DNA of 6,480 nucleotides from the NCBI GenBank assembly GCA_026398835.1, contig JAPLSD010000657.1, positions 1 through 6,480 on the forward strand, given 5' to 3'. Shown one piece after another: positions 1-5,857 of this stretch (within the stretch, counting starts at the first letter, position 1; each line of letters starts with the position of its first letter). A program made the position numbers and the translations under genes. The stretch is from Pseudomonas sp. GTDB lineage: Bacteria > Pseudomonadota > Gammaproteobacteria > Pseudomonadales > Pseudomonadaceae. The notes below the pieces were generated by a model that did no database searches, was not told the DNA's origin, and saw nothing but the letters and a program-made list of their open reading frames with translations.

Positions 1-644
1 CCGATGACTACACCCGTCCCGTGATCAATAAAGAAGCTGGCGCCGATCTGCGCGCCGGGGTGGATGTCGATGCCCGTTGCCGAGTGGGCGATCTCCGAAC
101 TGATCCGCGCCAGCAGCGGTAACCCGGCGCGGTACAAATGATGGGCCAGACGATGGTGAATCACCGCAAGAATCCCCGGGTAGCACAGCAGCACTTCATC
201 CACGCTGCGCGCTGCCGGGTCACCGTGGAAGGCCGCCAGCACGTCGGTATCGAGCAGGCTGCGCAAGCCGGGCAAGGCCAGGGCGAAATCCTGGATCAGA
301 CGAATCGCCTTGATCTCGACTTCGTTATCGACCTTGGCGCTTTGCCGGGCCACATAACGCAGTTCAAGCCGTGCCTGAGCCAGCAAGGCATTGAGCGCCA
401 CATCCAGTGTGTGGCCGACGTAAAAGTCTTCACTCTCCTCGCGCAGATCCACCGGGCCAAGACGCATTGGAAACAGCGCGCCACACAGCGCTTCGAGAAT
501 CTCGGCCATCGCGGCACGCGACGGCAGTTCACGCCCGCCCTGCTCGCCGCTGATGCGGCCGTTCTGAGTGCGCCACTGGTCTCGGGCTTCACGCAGTTGG
601 CCAACGATGGTCTGCAACTGCCAATGGCTGGAACGCTCGCTCAC
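1..644 (-). CDS. epsC: Serine O-acetyltransferase EpsC, N-terminal ~214 codons (truncated by window edge)
   Basis: Makes O-acetyl-L-serine from L-serine and acetyl-CoA, the committed step of cysteine synthesis in the cytoplasm. The reading frame is open from a GTG at 644-642 to base 1. An in-frame TGA lies five codons upstream of the GTG, and GAGGAG sits 8 nt before it, so this start is well supported. The N-terminus reads [20 protein letters not shown], followed by a long helical domain (residues about 5-185). The left-handed beta-helix (hexapeptide) domain then begins with [20 protein letters not shown]. Asp193 and the Asp207-His208 pair match catalytic Asp143 and Asp157-His158 of E. coli CysE with identical spacing. 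The long N-terminal domain fits the EpsC type of about 300 residues, so roughly one third is missing to the left. It is divergent from dcyD, whose product releases sulfide, the partner of O-acetylserine. The family assignment is firm; the symbol follows usual naming. Confidence 0.93.
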   Translation of the reverse strand, partial: MSERSSHWQLQTIVGQLREARDQWRTQNGRISGEQGGRELPSRAAMAEILEALCGALFPMRLGPVDLREESEDFYVGHTLDVALNALLAQARLELRYVARQSAKVDNEVEIKAIRLIQDFALALPGLRSLLDTDVLAAFHGDPAARSVDEVLLCYPGILAVIHHRLAHHLYRAGLPLLARISSEIAHSATGIDIHPGAQIGASFFIDHGTGVVI

Positions 645-664
645 GGTAAAGACTCCTCACTCAT

Positions 665-685
665 GCGGCCGGACTGTCTGGCCGC
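665..685 (-). promoter_or_regulatory. Hairpin in the epsC 5' leader
   Basis: GCGGCC (665-670) and GGCCGC (680-685) form a perfect 6-bp stem. Allowing one G-U pair in the RNA and two further pairs, it extends to about 9 bp with a 3-nt loop. It ends 20 nt before the epsC GTG and about 6 nt before the Shine-Dalgarno sequence. No T-run follows on the minus strand, so it is not a standard terminator. A role in mRNA stability or ribosome access is inference. Confidence 0.45.
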
Positions 686-742
686 GGAAACGGCATCCAC
701 TTTACGGTACGCGCTCAAACCTGAATTAAGAACGAATTGTGC

Positions 743-755
743 TGTTCTCAGAACA
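743..755. promoter_or_regulatory. Perfect palindrome in the epsC-dcyD intergenic region, candidate operator
   Basis: TGTTCT-C-AGAACA is a perfect 6+1+6 palindrome. A third half-site, AGAAC at 729-733, forms a second inverted pair with GTTCT at 744-748. The centre (749) lies about 64 bp before the transcription start predicted from the TATAGT box of dcyD, a usual place for an activator, and it is shared with divergent epsC. The regulator is unknown; CysB or a local LysR-type protein would be a guess. Confidence 0.4.
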
Positions 756-777
756 TTTGGACATAAGCGATTGGCGG

Positions 778-806
778 TTGCTCGAGTAAAAAGGCCTGCC
801 TATAGT
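778..806 (+). promoter_or_regulatory. Candidate sigma-70 promoter of dcyD with weak -35
   Basis: TATAGT (801-806) matches the -10 consensus at 5 of 6 positions. With a 17-bp spacer the -35 would be TTGCTC (778-783), which is weak (TTG only). This gives a start near 813 and a leader of about 25 nt. A good -10 with a poor -35 fits a promoter that needs an activator, in line with the palindrome upstream. Confidence 0.4.
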
Positions 807-837
807 CCAGACATCTCCTACAGCCAGTGCGGACCCC

Positions 838-1833
838 ATGATCAAACAACAGCTTGCTCGCTTCAATCGTCTGGAACTCCTCGGCAATCCCACCGCGCTG
901 GAAAAGCTCGAACGCCTGTCGGCCTGGCTGGGTCGCGATGTTTACGTCAAACGCGATGACACCACTCCACTGGCGCTGGGCGGCAACAAGCTGCGCAAGC
1001 TCGAATACCTGGCTGCCGATGCCTTGGCCACCGGTGCCGATACGCTGGTCACCGCAGGTGCCATCCAGTCCAACCATGTGCGCCAGACCGCCGCACTGGC
1101 CGCCAAGCTGGGTCTTGGTTGCGTCGCGCTGCTGGAAAACCCCATCGGCACCAGCGACAGCAACTACCTGGCTAACGGCAATCGCCTGCTGCTGGATTTG
1201 TTTGATGCCAAGGTCGAGTTGGTGGACAACCTGGACAGCGCCGACGATCAGTTGCACGCCCTCGCCGAGCGCCTGCGGTCCAACGGCAAAAAACCGTATT
1301 TGGTGCCGATTGGCGGCTCCAACGCGCTGGGAGCGTTGGGTTATGTACGAGCGGGCCTGGAACTGGCTGGGCAAATCGAAGACACCGGTCTGAAATTCGC
1401 CGCGGTGGTGTTGGCCTCCGGCAGTGCCGGGACCCATAGCGGTCTGGCCTTGGCACTGAGCGAAGTACTACCGGAATTGCCGGTGGTGGGTGTTACGGTT
1501 TCCCGCAGCGATGAAGCCCAGCGGCCGAAGGTACAAGGCCTGGCCGAACGCACTGCCGAACTGCTCGGCGTGAGTTTGCCGGCGAGCTTCAAGGTTGAAC
1601 TGTGGGACGAATATTTCGCCCCACGCTATGGCGAGCCGAACGCTGGCACGCTGGCGGCAATCAAGCTGGTGGCAAGTCACGAAGGCTTGTTGCTGGACCC
1701 GGTGTACACCGGCAAGGCCATGGCCGGCTTACTCGACGGCATCGGCCGCAATCGTTTTGATGACGGTCCGATCATCTTCCTGCACACCGGTGGGGCGCCG
1801 GCGTTGTTTGCGTATGCGAACACCTTTGCATAG
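838..1833 (+). CDS. dcyD: D-cysteine desulfhydrase (PLP-dependent)
   Basis: Converts D-cysteine to pyruvate, ammonia and hydrogen sulfide; a cytoplasmic fold-type II PLP enzyme of the ACC deaminase/D-cysteine desulfhydrase family. At 331 aa it has the family length. Lys51 in [14 protein letters not shown] is the expected PLP-binding lysine. QSNHVRQTA (77-85) is the substrate carboxylate-binding segment, GSAGTHSG (195-202) the phosphate-binding loop, and Tyr264 and Tyr290 (DPVYTGKAM) are likely active-site tyrosines. [11 protein letters not shown] (316-326) is the conserved C-terminal motif. The overall sequence resembles enterobacterial DcyD more than ACC deaminase. The ATG at 838 lacks a strong Shine-Dalgarno (only GCGGA nearby), but the family N-terminus fits it. 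It lies between epsC and the cystine importer genes, which suggests use of D-cyst(e)ine as a sulfur source or its detoxification. The stop is followed at once by a palindromic repeat, so it is probably a separate unit from tcyJ. Confidence 0.93.
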   Translation: MIKQQLARFNRLELLGNPTALEKLERLSAWLGRDVYVKRDDTTPLALGGNKLRKLEYLAADALATGADTLVTAGAIQSNHVRQTAALAAKLGLGCVALLENPIGTSDSNYLANGNRLLLDLFDAKVELVDNLDSADDQLHALAERLRSNGKKPYLVPIGGSNALGALGYVRAGLELAGQIEDTGLKFAAVVLASGSAGTHSGLALALSEVLPELPVVGVTVSRSDEAQRPKVQGLAERTAELLGVSLPASFKVELWDEYFAPRYGEPNAGTLAAIKLVASHEGLLLDPVYTGKAMAGLLDGIGRNRFDDGPIIFLHTGGAPALFAYANTFA

Positions 1834-1849
1834 GGGTTGCCGGAGTGCC

Positions 1850-1953
1850 GATCGTTCCCATGCTCTGCGTGGGAATACCTCCATGGACGCTCCGCGTCCA
1901 GGTGACGCAGAGCGTCACAGGCTGCATTCCCACGCAGAGCGTGAGGAACGATC
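1850..1953. repeat. REP-like palindromic element with four hairpins
   Basis: The outer arms 1850-1877 and 1924-1953 are inverted copies (GATCGTTCC...CTCTGCGTGGGAAT) with a few mismatches and a one-base length difference. Each arm is itself self-complementary: CCCATGC-TCT-GCGTGGG on the left and CACGC-AGA-GCGTG on the right. Between them lie two perfect 7-bp hairpins with 3-nt loops: TGGACGC/GCGTCCA (1884-1900) and GTGACGC/GCGTCAC (1902-1918). The whole can fold into a cloverleaf-like structure. Similar GC-rich repeats containing GCTCTGCGTGGGAA are scattered between genes in Pseudomonas genomes (recalled, not searched). It lies just after the dcyD stop and may serve as a transcription stop or 3'-end stabiliser. 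AGTGC flanks both sides (1844-1848, 1954-1958), a possible target duplication. Confidence 0.8.
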
Positions 1954-1964
1954 AGTGCAATCCC

Positions 1965-1987
1965 TGTTATTCAAAAAAAGAATAACA
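1965..1987. promoter_or_regulatory. AT-rich inverted repeat upstream of the tcyJ promoter, candidate operator
   Basis: TGTTATTC (1965-1972) and GAATAACA (1980-1987) form a perfect 8-bp inverted repeat around seven A residues. It lies 18 bp before the -35 element at 2006-2011. A second short inverted repeat, GTGAA/TTCAC (1990-1994, 2006-2010), overlaps that -35. Such AT-rich sites just upstream of -35 suit a LysR-type activator; CysB is the natural candidate for a cystine importer, but this is inference. Confidence 0.45.
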
Positions 1988-2005
1988 AAGTGAATTTTTA
2001 TTATT

Positions 2006-2033
2006 TTCACATCTAAAAACACCGTCATATAGT
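2006..2033 (+). promoter_or_regulatory. Strong candidate sigma-70 promoter for tcyJLN
   Basis: TTCACA (2006-2011) and TATAGT (2028-2033) each match the consensus at 5 of 6 positions, with a 16-bp spacer. The predicted start is near 2040, giving a ~120-nt 5' leader. The leader holds a small hairpin, CGCC-GTA-GGCG (2036-2046). AGGGG (2149-2153) lies 6 nt before the tcyJ ATG as ribosome binding site. The 326-bp gap between dcyD and tcyJ is thus explained by the repeat, the AT-rich control region and this leader. Confidence 0.6.
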
Positions 2034-2159
2034 CGCGCCGTAGGCGAATATGCCGAAAGACGCATAGGCTGCATTCAGGCAGGATGTTGCAGTCGTCCAG
2101 ATCCTGAGATTTGCCTTCTTTTCCAAATGCATCTTCATAAGAAAACATAGGGGCTTGTC

Positions 2160-2954
2160 ATGAATTTTTCCGCACTACGTCGAAATCTGCTTATCGGTTC
2201 GCTGGGTCTGGCACTCGGTGCCGGTCTGCTGGGGCAAGCGGTTGCCGGTGAGCAACTGCAAAAAATCAAGGACGCTGGCGTGATCAACGTCGGTCTGGAA
2301 GGCACCTATCCTCCGTTCAGCTTCGTCGATGAAAACGGCAAGCTGTCAGGCTTCGAAGTAGAGTTCTCCGAGGCACTGGCCAAAGAGCTGGGCGTGAAGG
2401 TCAAGCTGCAGCCGACCAAATGGGACGGCATCCTCGCGGCGCTGGAATCCAAGCGCCTGGACGCAGTGATCAACCAGGTGACCATCTCCGAAGAGCGCAA
2501 GAAGAAGTACGACTTCTCCACGCCCTACACCATCTCCGGGATTCAGGCCCTGACCCTGAAAAAGAACGAAGGCACCATCAAGACCGCCGCCGATCTGGCC
2601 GGCAAGAAGGTCGGTGTGGGCCTTGGCACCAACTACGAGCAGTGGCTCAAGGACAACGTTCCGCAAGCCATCATCAAAACCTACGACGATGATCCAACCA
2701 AGTACCAGGACCTGCGCGTAGGCCGCATCGACGCCATTCTGGTAGACCGCCTGGCGGCTCTCGAGCTGGTGGGCAAAGCCAAGGACACCGCGGTCTCCGG
2801 CGAACCCTTCTCCCGTCAGGAAGCCGGTATCGCACTGCGCAAGGGCGAGCCTGAACTGCTGGCGGCGGTGAACAAAGCGATCGAGAAACTGCGTGCCGAC
2901 GGCACGCTGAAAAAAATCTCGGAAAAGTACTTCAACGCTGACGTCACTCAATAA
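2160..2954 (+). CDS. tcyJ: Cystine ABC transporter substrate-binding protein TcyJ (FliY)
   Basis: Periplasmic binding protein that captures L-cystine, and in relatives diaminopimelate, for the TcyL-TcyN importer. At 264 aa it has the family length. A typical signal peptide spans residues 1-29: Arg7-Arg8, a hydrophobic core LLIGSLGLALGAGLLG, and cleavage after Ala-Val-Ala29. The mature protein is an SBP family 3 domain. It carries VGLEGTYPPFSF, GFEVEF, NQVTISEERKKKYDFSTPYT (residues 106-125), GVGLGTNYEQWL, YDDDPTKYQDLRVGR and DAILVDRLAAL, nearly identical in places to E. coli TcyJ. It is first in the operon, with its own promoter region and AGGGG ribosome binding site. Its TAA overlaps the tcyL ATG by one base (TAATG, 2952-2956), so translation of the two is likely coupled. 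Cystine specificity rests on similarity and on the neighbouring cysteine genes. Confidence 0.95.
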   Translation: MNFSALRRNLLIGSLGLALGAGLLGQAVAGEQLQKIKDAGVINVGLEGTYPPFSFVDENGKLSGFEVEFSEALAKELGVKVKLQPTKWDGILAALESKRLDAVINQVTISEERKKKYDFSTPYTISGIQALTLKKNEGTIKTAADLAGKKVGVGLGTNYEQWLKDNVPQAIIKTYDDDPTKYQDLRVGRIDAILVDRLAALELVGKAKDTAVSGEPFSRQEAGIALRKGEPELLAAVNKAIEKLRADGTLKKISEKYFNADVTQ

Positions 2955-3631
2955 TGGAAGCACTGCACTTCCCGCAGCTCCAGGCGGCGCTGCAGCTTGC
3001 GCTGGATTCCGCGCCCTTTCTGATCAAGGGCGCGTATTACACGGTGTTCCTCAGTCTGGGCGGGATGTTTTTCGGCCTGTTGCTGGGGTTCGGCCTGGCC
3101 TTGATGCGCCTTTCGCGCTTCAAGTCGGTGAGCTGGATCGCACGTGTCTATGTGTCGTTCTTTCGCGGCACGCCGCTGCTGGTGCAATTGTTCGTGATCT
3201 ATTACGGCTTGCCGCAATTGGGTATCGAACTTGATCCGCTACCGGCGGCGTTGATCGGCTTCTCGCTGAACATGGCCGCCTATGCCTGCGAAATCCTCCG
3301 TGCCGCGATCAGCTCGATCGAACGCGGCCAGTGGGAAGCTGCCGCCAGCATCGGCATGACGCGCGCGCAAACCTTGCGTCGGGCGATCCTGCCGCAAGCG
3401 GCGCGCACTGCTTTGCCGCCGCTGGGCAACAGCTTTATTTCGCTGGTCAAGGACACCGCGCTGGCGGCCACCATTCAGGTCCCTGAGTTGTTCCGTCAGG
3501 CGCAGCTGATTACCGCCCGAACCTTCGAAATTTTCACCATGTATCTTGCCGCCGCACAGCCTGCTCGCGCACCTGCAGAACCGTCTGGAAGAGCGGGTCA
3601 ATCGGCACGACCAGGAGTCTTGAACGCATGA
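2954..3631 (+). CDS. tcyL: Cystine ABC transporter permease TcyL (YecS), 3' end frameshifted
   Basis: Inner-membrane permease subunit of the cystine importer, HisM/His-Glu-Gln-Arg type. Residues 1-201 align well with E. coli Tcy[33 protein letters not shown], the EAA-type coupling loop [20 protein letters not shown] (residues 116-135), [20 protein letters not shown] and [11 protein letters not shown]. After Ala201 (codon 3554-3556) the frame departs from the family and reads a Pro/Ala/Arg-rich tail. The expected ending [20 protein letters not shown] is present in another frame from 3558 and stops at TGA 3621-3623. E. coli TcyL has seven residues (LIYWIMA) between these parts, so about 20 bp appear to be missing at 3557. 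The last membrane helix would be lost, and the protein is probably non-functional unless the gap is an assembly artefact. It overlaps tcyJ by 1 base; the shifted stop overlaps the tcyN start (ATGA). Confidence 0.85.
   Translation: MEALHFPQLQAALQLALDSAPFLIKGAYYTVFLSLGGMFFGLLLGFGLALMRLSRFKSVSWIARVYVSFFRGTPLLVQLFVIYYGLPQLGIELDPLPAALIGFSLNMAAYACEILRAAISSIERGQWEAAASIGMTRAQTLRRAILPQAARTALPPLGNSFISLVKDTALAATIQVPELFRQAQLITARTFEIFTMYLAAAQPARAPAEPSGRAGQSARPGVLNA
3554..3623 (+). other. Frameshift junction and out-of-frame native 3' end of tcyL
   Basis: Codons read normally through GCC GCC GCA (to 3556). One extra C (3557) follows, and from AGC at 3558 a second frame gives [21 protein letters not shown] and TGA at 3621-3623. 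This tail lines up with TVLSTLQNHFENQLNRQ of E. coli TcyL. Restoring seven codons less one base (20 bp) would give a protein of about 229 aa. The 20-bp figure depends on the family alignment and is not seen directly. Confidence 0.75.
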
Positions 3632-4389
3632 TTGTGGTTGAAAAACTGACGAAGCAATTCAAAGGTCAGACGGTCCTCAATGGCATCGACCTGCGGGTTG
3701 AGGAAGGTGAGGTGGTCGCAATCATCGGGCCCAGCGGGTCGGGCAAAACGACCTTCCTGCGCTGCCTGAATTTTCTCGAAGAACCCACCAGCGGCCGAAT
3801 CAAGGTTGGCGATATCGAGATCGATGGCAGCCGCCCGTTGAACCAGCAGCAAGGCCTGGTGCGCAGGTTGCGTCAGCACGTGGGGTTCGTGTTCCAGAAC
3901 TTCAACCTGTTTCCCCATCGCACGGCACTGGAAAACGTTATCGAAGGCCCGCTGGTGGTTAAAAAAATGCCTAAGGACAAAGCGGTCGCCTTGGGCCGCG
4001 CGTTGATGGCCAAGGTCGGCCTGGCAGGCAAGGAAGACGCTTACCCGCGCAGGCTTTCCGGTGGGCAGCAACAGCGTGTCGCGATTGCCCGGGCGCTGGC
4101 CATGGAGCCGGAGGTGATTCTATTCGATGAACCCACCTCAGCCCTGGACCCGGAATTGGTGGGTGAAGTACTGGCGACCATTCGCGGTCTGGCCGAAGAG
4201 AAACGCACCATGGTGATTGTCACCCACGAAATGGGCTTTGCCCGGGATGTGGCCAACCGTGTGGTGTTTTTCGACAAAGGTGTGATCGTCGAGCAGGGAG
4301 AAGCCAAAGCGTTATTTGCCAACCCGAAAGAAGAGCGCACCCGACAGTTCCTCAGCAAGTTTCTGAATGATGGAAGTTCCAACATTTAA
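3628..4389 (+). CDS. tcyN: Cystine ABC transporter ATP-binding protein TcyN (YecC)
   Basis: ATPase of the cystine importer, on the cytoplasmic face of the TcyL dimer. At 253 aa it is of normal length with all motifs intact: Walker A GPSGSGKT (34-41), Q-loop Gln90 in [11 protein letters not shown], signature LSGGQQQR (143-150), Walker B VILFDE (163-168) with catalytic Glu168, D-loop SALD (171-174) and switch His200 in [24 protein letters not shown] matches E. coli TcyN closely. GGAG (3614-3617) lies 10 nt before the ATG. The native tcyL stop (3621-3623) would lie 4 nt upstream, while the frameshifted one overlaps the start as ATGA. No strong terminator follows. A 7-bp hairpin (GCTTCCA/TGGAAGC, 4412-4429) lacks a T-run. 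Confidence 0.95.
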   Translation: MIVVEKLTKQFKGQTVLNGIDLRVEEGEVVAIIGPSGSGKTTFLRCLNFLEEPTSGRIKVGDIEIDGSRPLNQQQGLVRRLRQHVGFVFQNFNLFPHRTALENVIEGPLVVKKMPKDKAVALGRALMAKVGLAGKEDAYPRRLSGGQQQRVAIARALAMEPEVILFDEPTSALDPELVGEVLATIRGLAEEKRTMVIVTHEMGFARDVANRVVFFDKGVIVEQGEAKALFANPKEERTRQFLSKFLNDGSSNI

Positions 4390-4898
4390 TTTAACACTTC
4401 GGTAACTATTAGCTTCCAAGGATGGAAGCAACATCTTCACCCCTAAAGTTCATCAATGATTTAACCCCCTTCAATAAAGTCAAGCCAGCAATATCCCACT
4501 TGAAGCCCCAAGGGGCTACATACATACTTTCTGCAACATATTTGCTTCGAATACCCTTCTGTAAACAAGCCCCATCAAAGTGGATGAACCCTGTAGAAAT
4601 GCAATGGATAAAACTTAAGTGCCCCAAGGTAAAGTTCGTCCAATGCATGCACATTAATACTTTCGCAGGGTAGGATTTTTCTGAATAACTCAACAACGTC
4701 AGGTTCATCCCCCCCATCTCTTGACACCGGCTCAAGCACACTCTTATCTAGCTAAAAGTTGGCACATCAATCCCCTTTTAGACCGATCATCTGCACCGCT
4801 CTATTCATTACGAGACAGGGTTGGTCCGTGTCCCCCAGCACTCACCCACTTTGATCTTTCCGAAACGGATTTCGCTGTAATGTTTCAAGGAGAACACC
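4390..4898. other. AT-rich segment between tcyN and the two-repeat protein gene
   Basis: About 500 bp, with roughly 40% GC over 4440-4620. It contains the doubtful minus-strand ORF, a 7-bp hairpin at 4412-4429, and an inverted repeat CTAAAAG/CTTTTAG (4752-4758, 4775-4781) with a 16-nt spacer. I find no confident plus-strand promoter. TTGATC (4851-4856) with TGTAAT (4876-4881) has a 19-bp spacer and would start transcription on the ribosome binding site. No transposase, integrase or tRNA is visible. Confidence 0.5.
4409..4717 (-). CDS. Hypothetical protein in AT-rich segment, doubtful
   Basis: An open frame of about 103 codons from ATG 4717, with alternatives ATG 4708 or GTG 4741; an in-frame TAG lies upstream of the GTG. 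The product starts MGGMNLTLLSYSEKSYPAKV and is rich in Cys, Trp, His, Met and Phe; I do not recognise it. In its favour, it has no ATA and only one AGG codon, whereas the opposite-strand frame over 4422-4673 uses several ATA codons. Against it, no convincing Shine-Dalgarno is seen; seven Gs run straight into the ATG at 4708. GC content here is about 40%, far below the flanks, which suggests foreign origin or decay. It is convergent with tcyN, with a 19-bp gap. It may be a remnant rather than an active gene. Confidence 0.3.
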   Translation of the reverse strand: MGGMNLTLLSYSEKSYPAKVLMCMHWTNFTLGHLSFIHCISTGFIHFDGACLQKGIRSKYVAESMYVAPWGFKWDIAGLTLLKGVKSLMNFRGEDVASILGS

Positions 4899-5663
4899 AT
4901 GACGCGCACCTCGAGTAAATCCGAGCTTCCCGCTCCCACCCTCCCTCAATCTCACAAACATAGCATCAGTGTTACCACCGCCTCTCATTTGTTAATTGAT
5001 ATCCCGCCTTACTCCGGCATGGACGAAGGTGACTTGATCGAGCTGTTCTGGAACAACTGCTATGTAGCGTCCAGATTGCTCAACGTTGCCGACGTCGGCC
5101 AGCCTGTCAGCCTGCGGGTGCCGGAGAGCTTTATTCACAACGGCACGTCGCGAATCCACTATCGGGTCATGCAAGTTGGACACGGTCCCGCGTTATCGGC
5201 CGCGAGACGGGTTCAGGTCAAACTCGACTGCCCGGGCGGGCAGCCATCGGAACTCTGCGGTGACGAAAACCAGGGGCTGGAGCCGCTGGGCATCCCAGAG
5301 ACGATCCGCCGCCAGGGGGTCAACCCCAACCAGATCAAACGCGGTGTACCACTGACCATAGAACCCTACCTGAACATGGCCGCCGAGGATGAGATCACCC
5401 TGCGTTGGGGCGACGTACGCATGGACCTGCCCAAAGTCAAAGCCTGCGAGGTTGGCAAACCGATCAACGTTTGGGTGCCACCGGCGGTGATTCTGGAGGC
5501 TGGGGAAGACAACCAACTGGAAATCACCTACTGCATCCTCGACTGCGTAGGTAACAACTCGCGCTGGGCGCCGGCCCGCAAACTGAAGATCGGTTGTGCC
5601 AACCCGTACAGCAAAATACCGGTGCGAACGGTGCTTAAAGCTGCCGAAACCCGACGCCGCTGA
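4899..5663 (+). CDS. Hypothetical protein with two copies of an Ig-like-looking repeat
   Basis: A 254-aa protein that I cannot assign a function. The start is firm: AAGGAG (4887-4892) lies 6 nt before the ATG. After a Ser/Thr/Pro-rich N-terminus (1-28) come two related units. Unit 1 (about 31-109) contains IDIPPYSGMDEGDLIELFW, then VGQPVSLRVP. Unit 2 (about 150-231) contains LTIEPYLNMAAEDEITLRW, then VGKPINVWVP. The shared pattern is I-x-PY-x2-M-x3-D-x-I-x-L-x-W, later V-x4-VG-x-P-x4-VP and a central Tyr. Each unit is about 80 residues and probably all-beta. Repeats with 'GM..GD.I.L.W' appear in large surface or Ig-like-repeat proteins of Pseudomonas (recalled). No signal peptide, membrane helix or catalytic motif is seen. 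It is GC-rich, unlike the AT-rich region before it. It is probably a standalone gene rather than part of the sulfur module. Confidence 0.85.
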   Translation: MTRTSSKSELPAPTLPQSHKHSISVTTASHLLIDIPPYSGMDEGDLIELFWNNCYVASRLLNVADVGQPVSLRVPESFIHNGTSRIHYRVMQVGHGPALSAARRVQVKLDCPGGQPSELCGDENQGLEPLGIPETIRRQGVNPNQIKRGVPLTIEPYLNMAAEDEITLRWGDVRMDLPKVKACEVGKPINVWVPPAVILEAGEDNQLEITYCILDCVGNNSRWAPARKLKIGCANPYSKIPVRTVLKAAETRRR

Positions 5664-5671
5664 GCTCACAC

Positions 5672-5708
5672 CCCCGCCTGATCCGGGGCTACTGCTTCCG
5701 AGGCGGGG
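5672..5708 (+). terminator. Hairpin after the two-repeat protein gene, possible terminator
   Basis: CCCCGCCT (5672-5679) and AGGCGGGG (5701-5708) form a perfect 8-bp GC-rich stem 8 bases after the stop codon. The loop is long (21 nt) and no T-run follows, so it is not a standard intrinsic terminator. It could act as a 3'-end stabiliser or a weak stop. Confidence 0.4.
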
Positions 5709-5729
5709 ACAGTGACTGCGGACCTTCTA

Positions 5730-5786
5730 TGTATATTCCTAAAAGTTAGTTTATTAATTTTTTATACGCGTTTAGGGTATATAAAC
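5730..5786 (+). promoter_or_regulatory. AT-rich control region upstream of sfnB
   Basis: A sharply AT-rich stretch between GC-rich flanks. It contains TTATTAATTTTTTATA and TATAAA (5780-5785) as a possible -10, but no good -35 at 16-18 bp. A short inverted repeat GTTTA/TAAAC (5770-5774, 5782-5786) overlaps the possible -10. The lack of a -35 and the AT-rich tract suggest an activator-dependent promoter, like that of tcyJ. A GCCGC/GCGGC hairpin (5817-5833) lies in the leader. No sigma-54 (-24/-12) pair was found. Confidence 0.35.
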
Positions 5787-5857
5787 CGGACCACCGGACA
5801 TTCTTGTTTTTGATTCGCCGCAGCTTTCGCGGCATTTCCATGAGATGTGAGGTAGGT

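Noticed and set aside
138..959. 273-codon plus-strand frame over epsC
   Set aside because: It is antisense to the clear EpsC frame, runs into the dcyD start, and its product resembles no family.
748..1437. 229-codon minus-strand frame inside dcyD
   Set aside because: Shadow of dcyD, caused by high GC at third positions; no ribosome binding site or domain.
2346..2963. 205-codon minus-strand frame inside tcyJ
   Set aside because: Antisense to an unmistakable TcyJ; no independent support.
3598..4071. 157-codon minus-strand frame inside tcyN
   Set aside because: Antisense to TcyN with all ABC ATPase motifs intact.
4422..4673. 83-codon plus-strand frame in the AT-rich segment
   Set aside because: Several ATA codons, no ribosome binding site, and no recognisable product; the opposite strand looks slightly better.
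4760..4776. TTGGCACATCAATCCCC as a sigma-54 promoter
   Set aside because: The -24 half (TGGCAC) is good but the -12 GC element is missing at the required spacing.
4721..4918. 65-codon plus-strand frame before the two-repeat gene
   Set aside because: Starts with TTG without a ribosome binding site and overlaps the well-supported start at 4899.
5193..5669. 158-codon minus-strand frame inside the two-repeat gene
   Set aside because: The plus-strand frame has a strong ribosome binding site and a clear internal repeat; this is its shadow.
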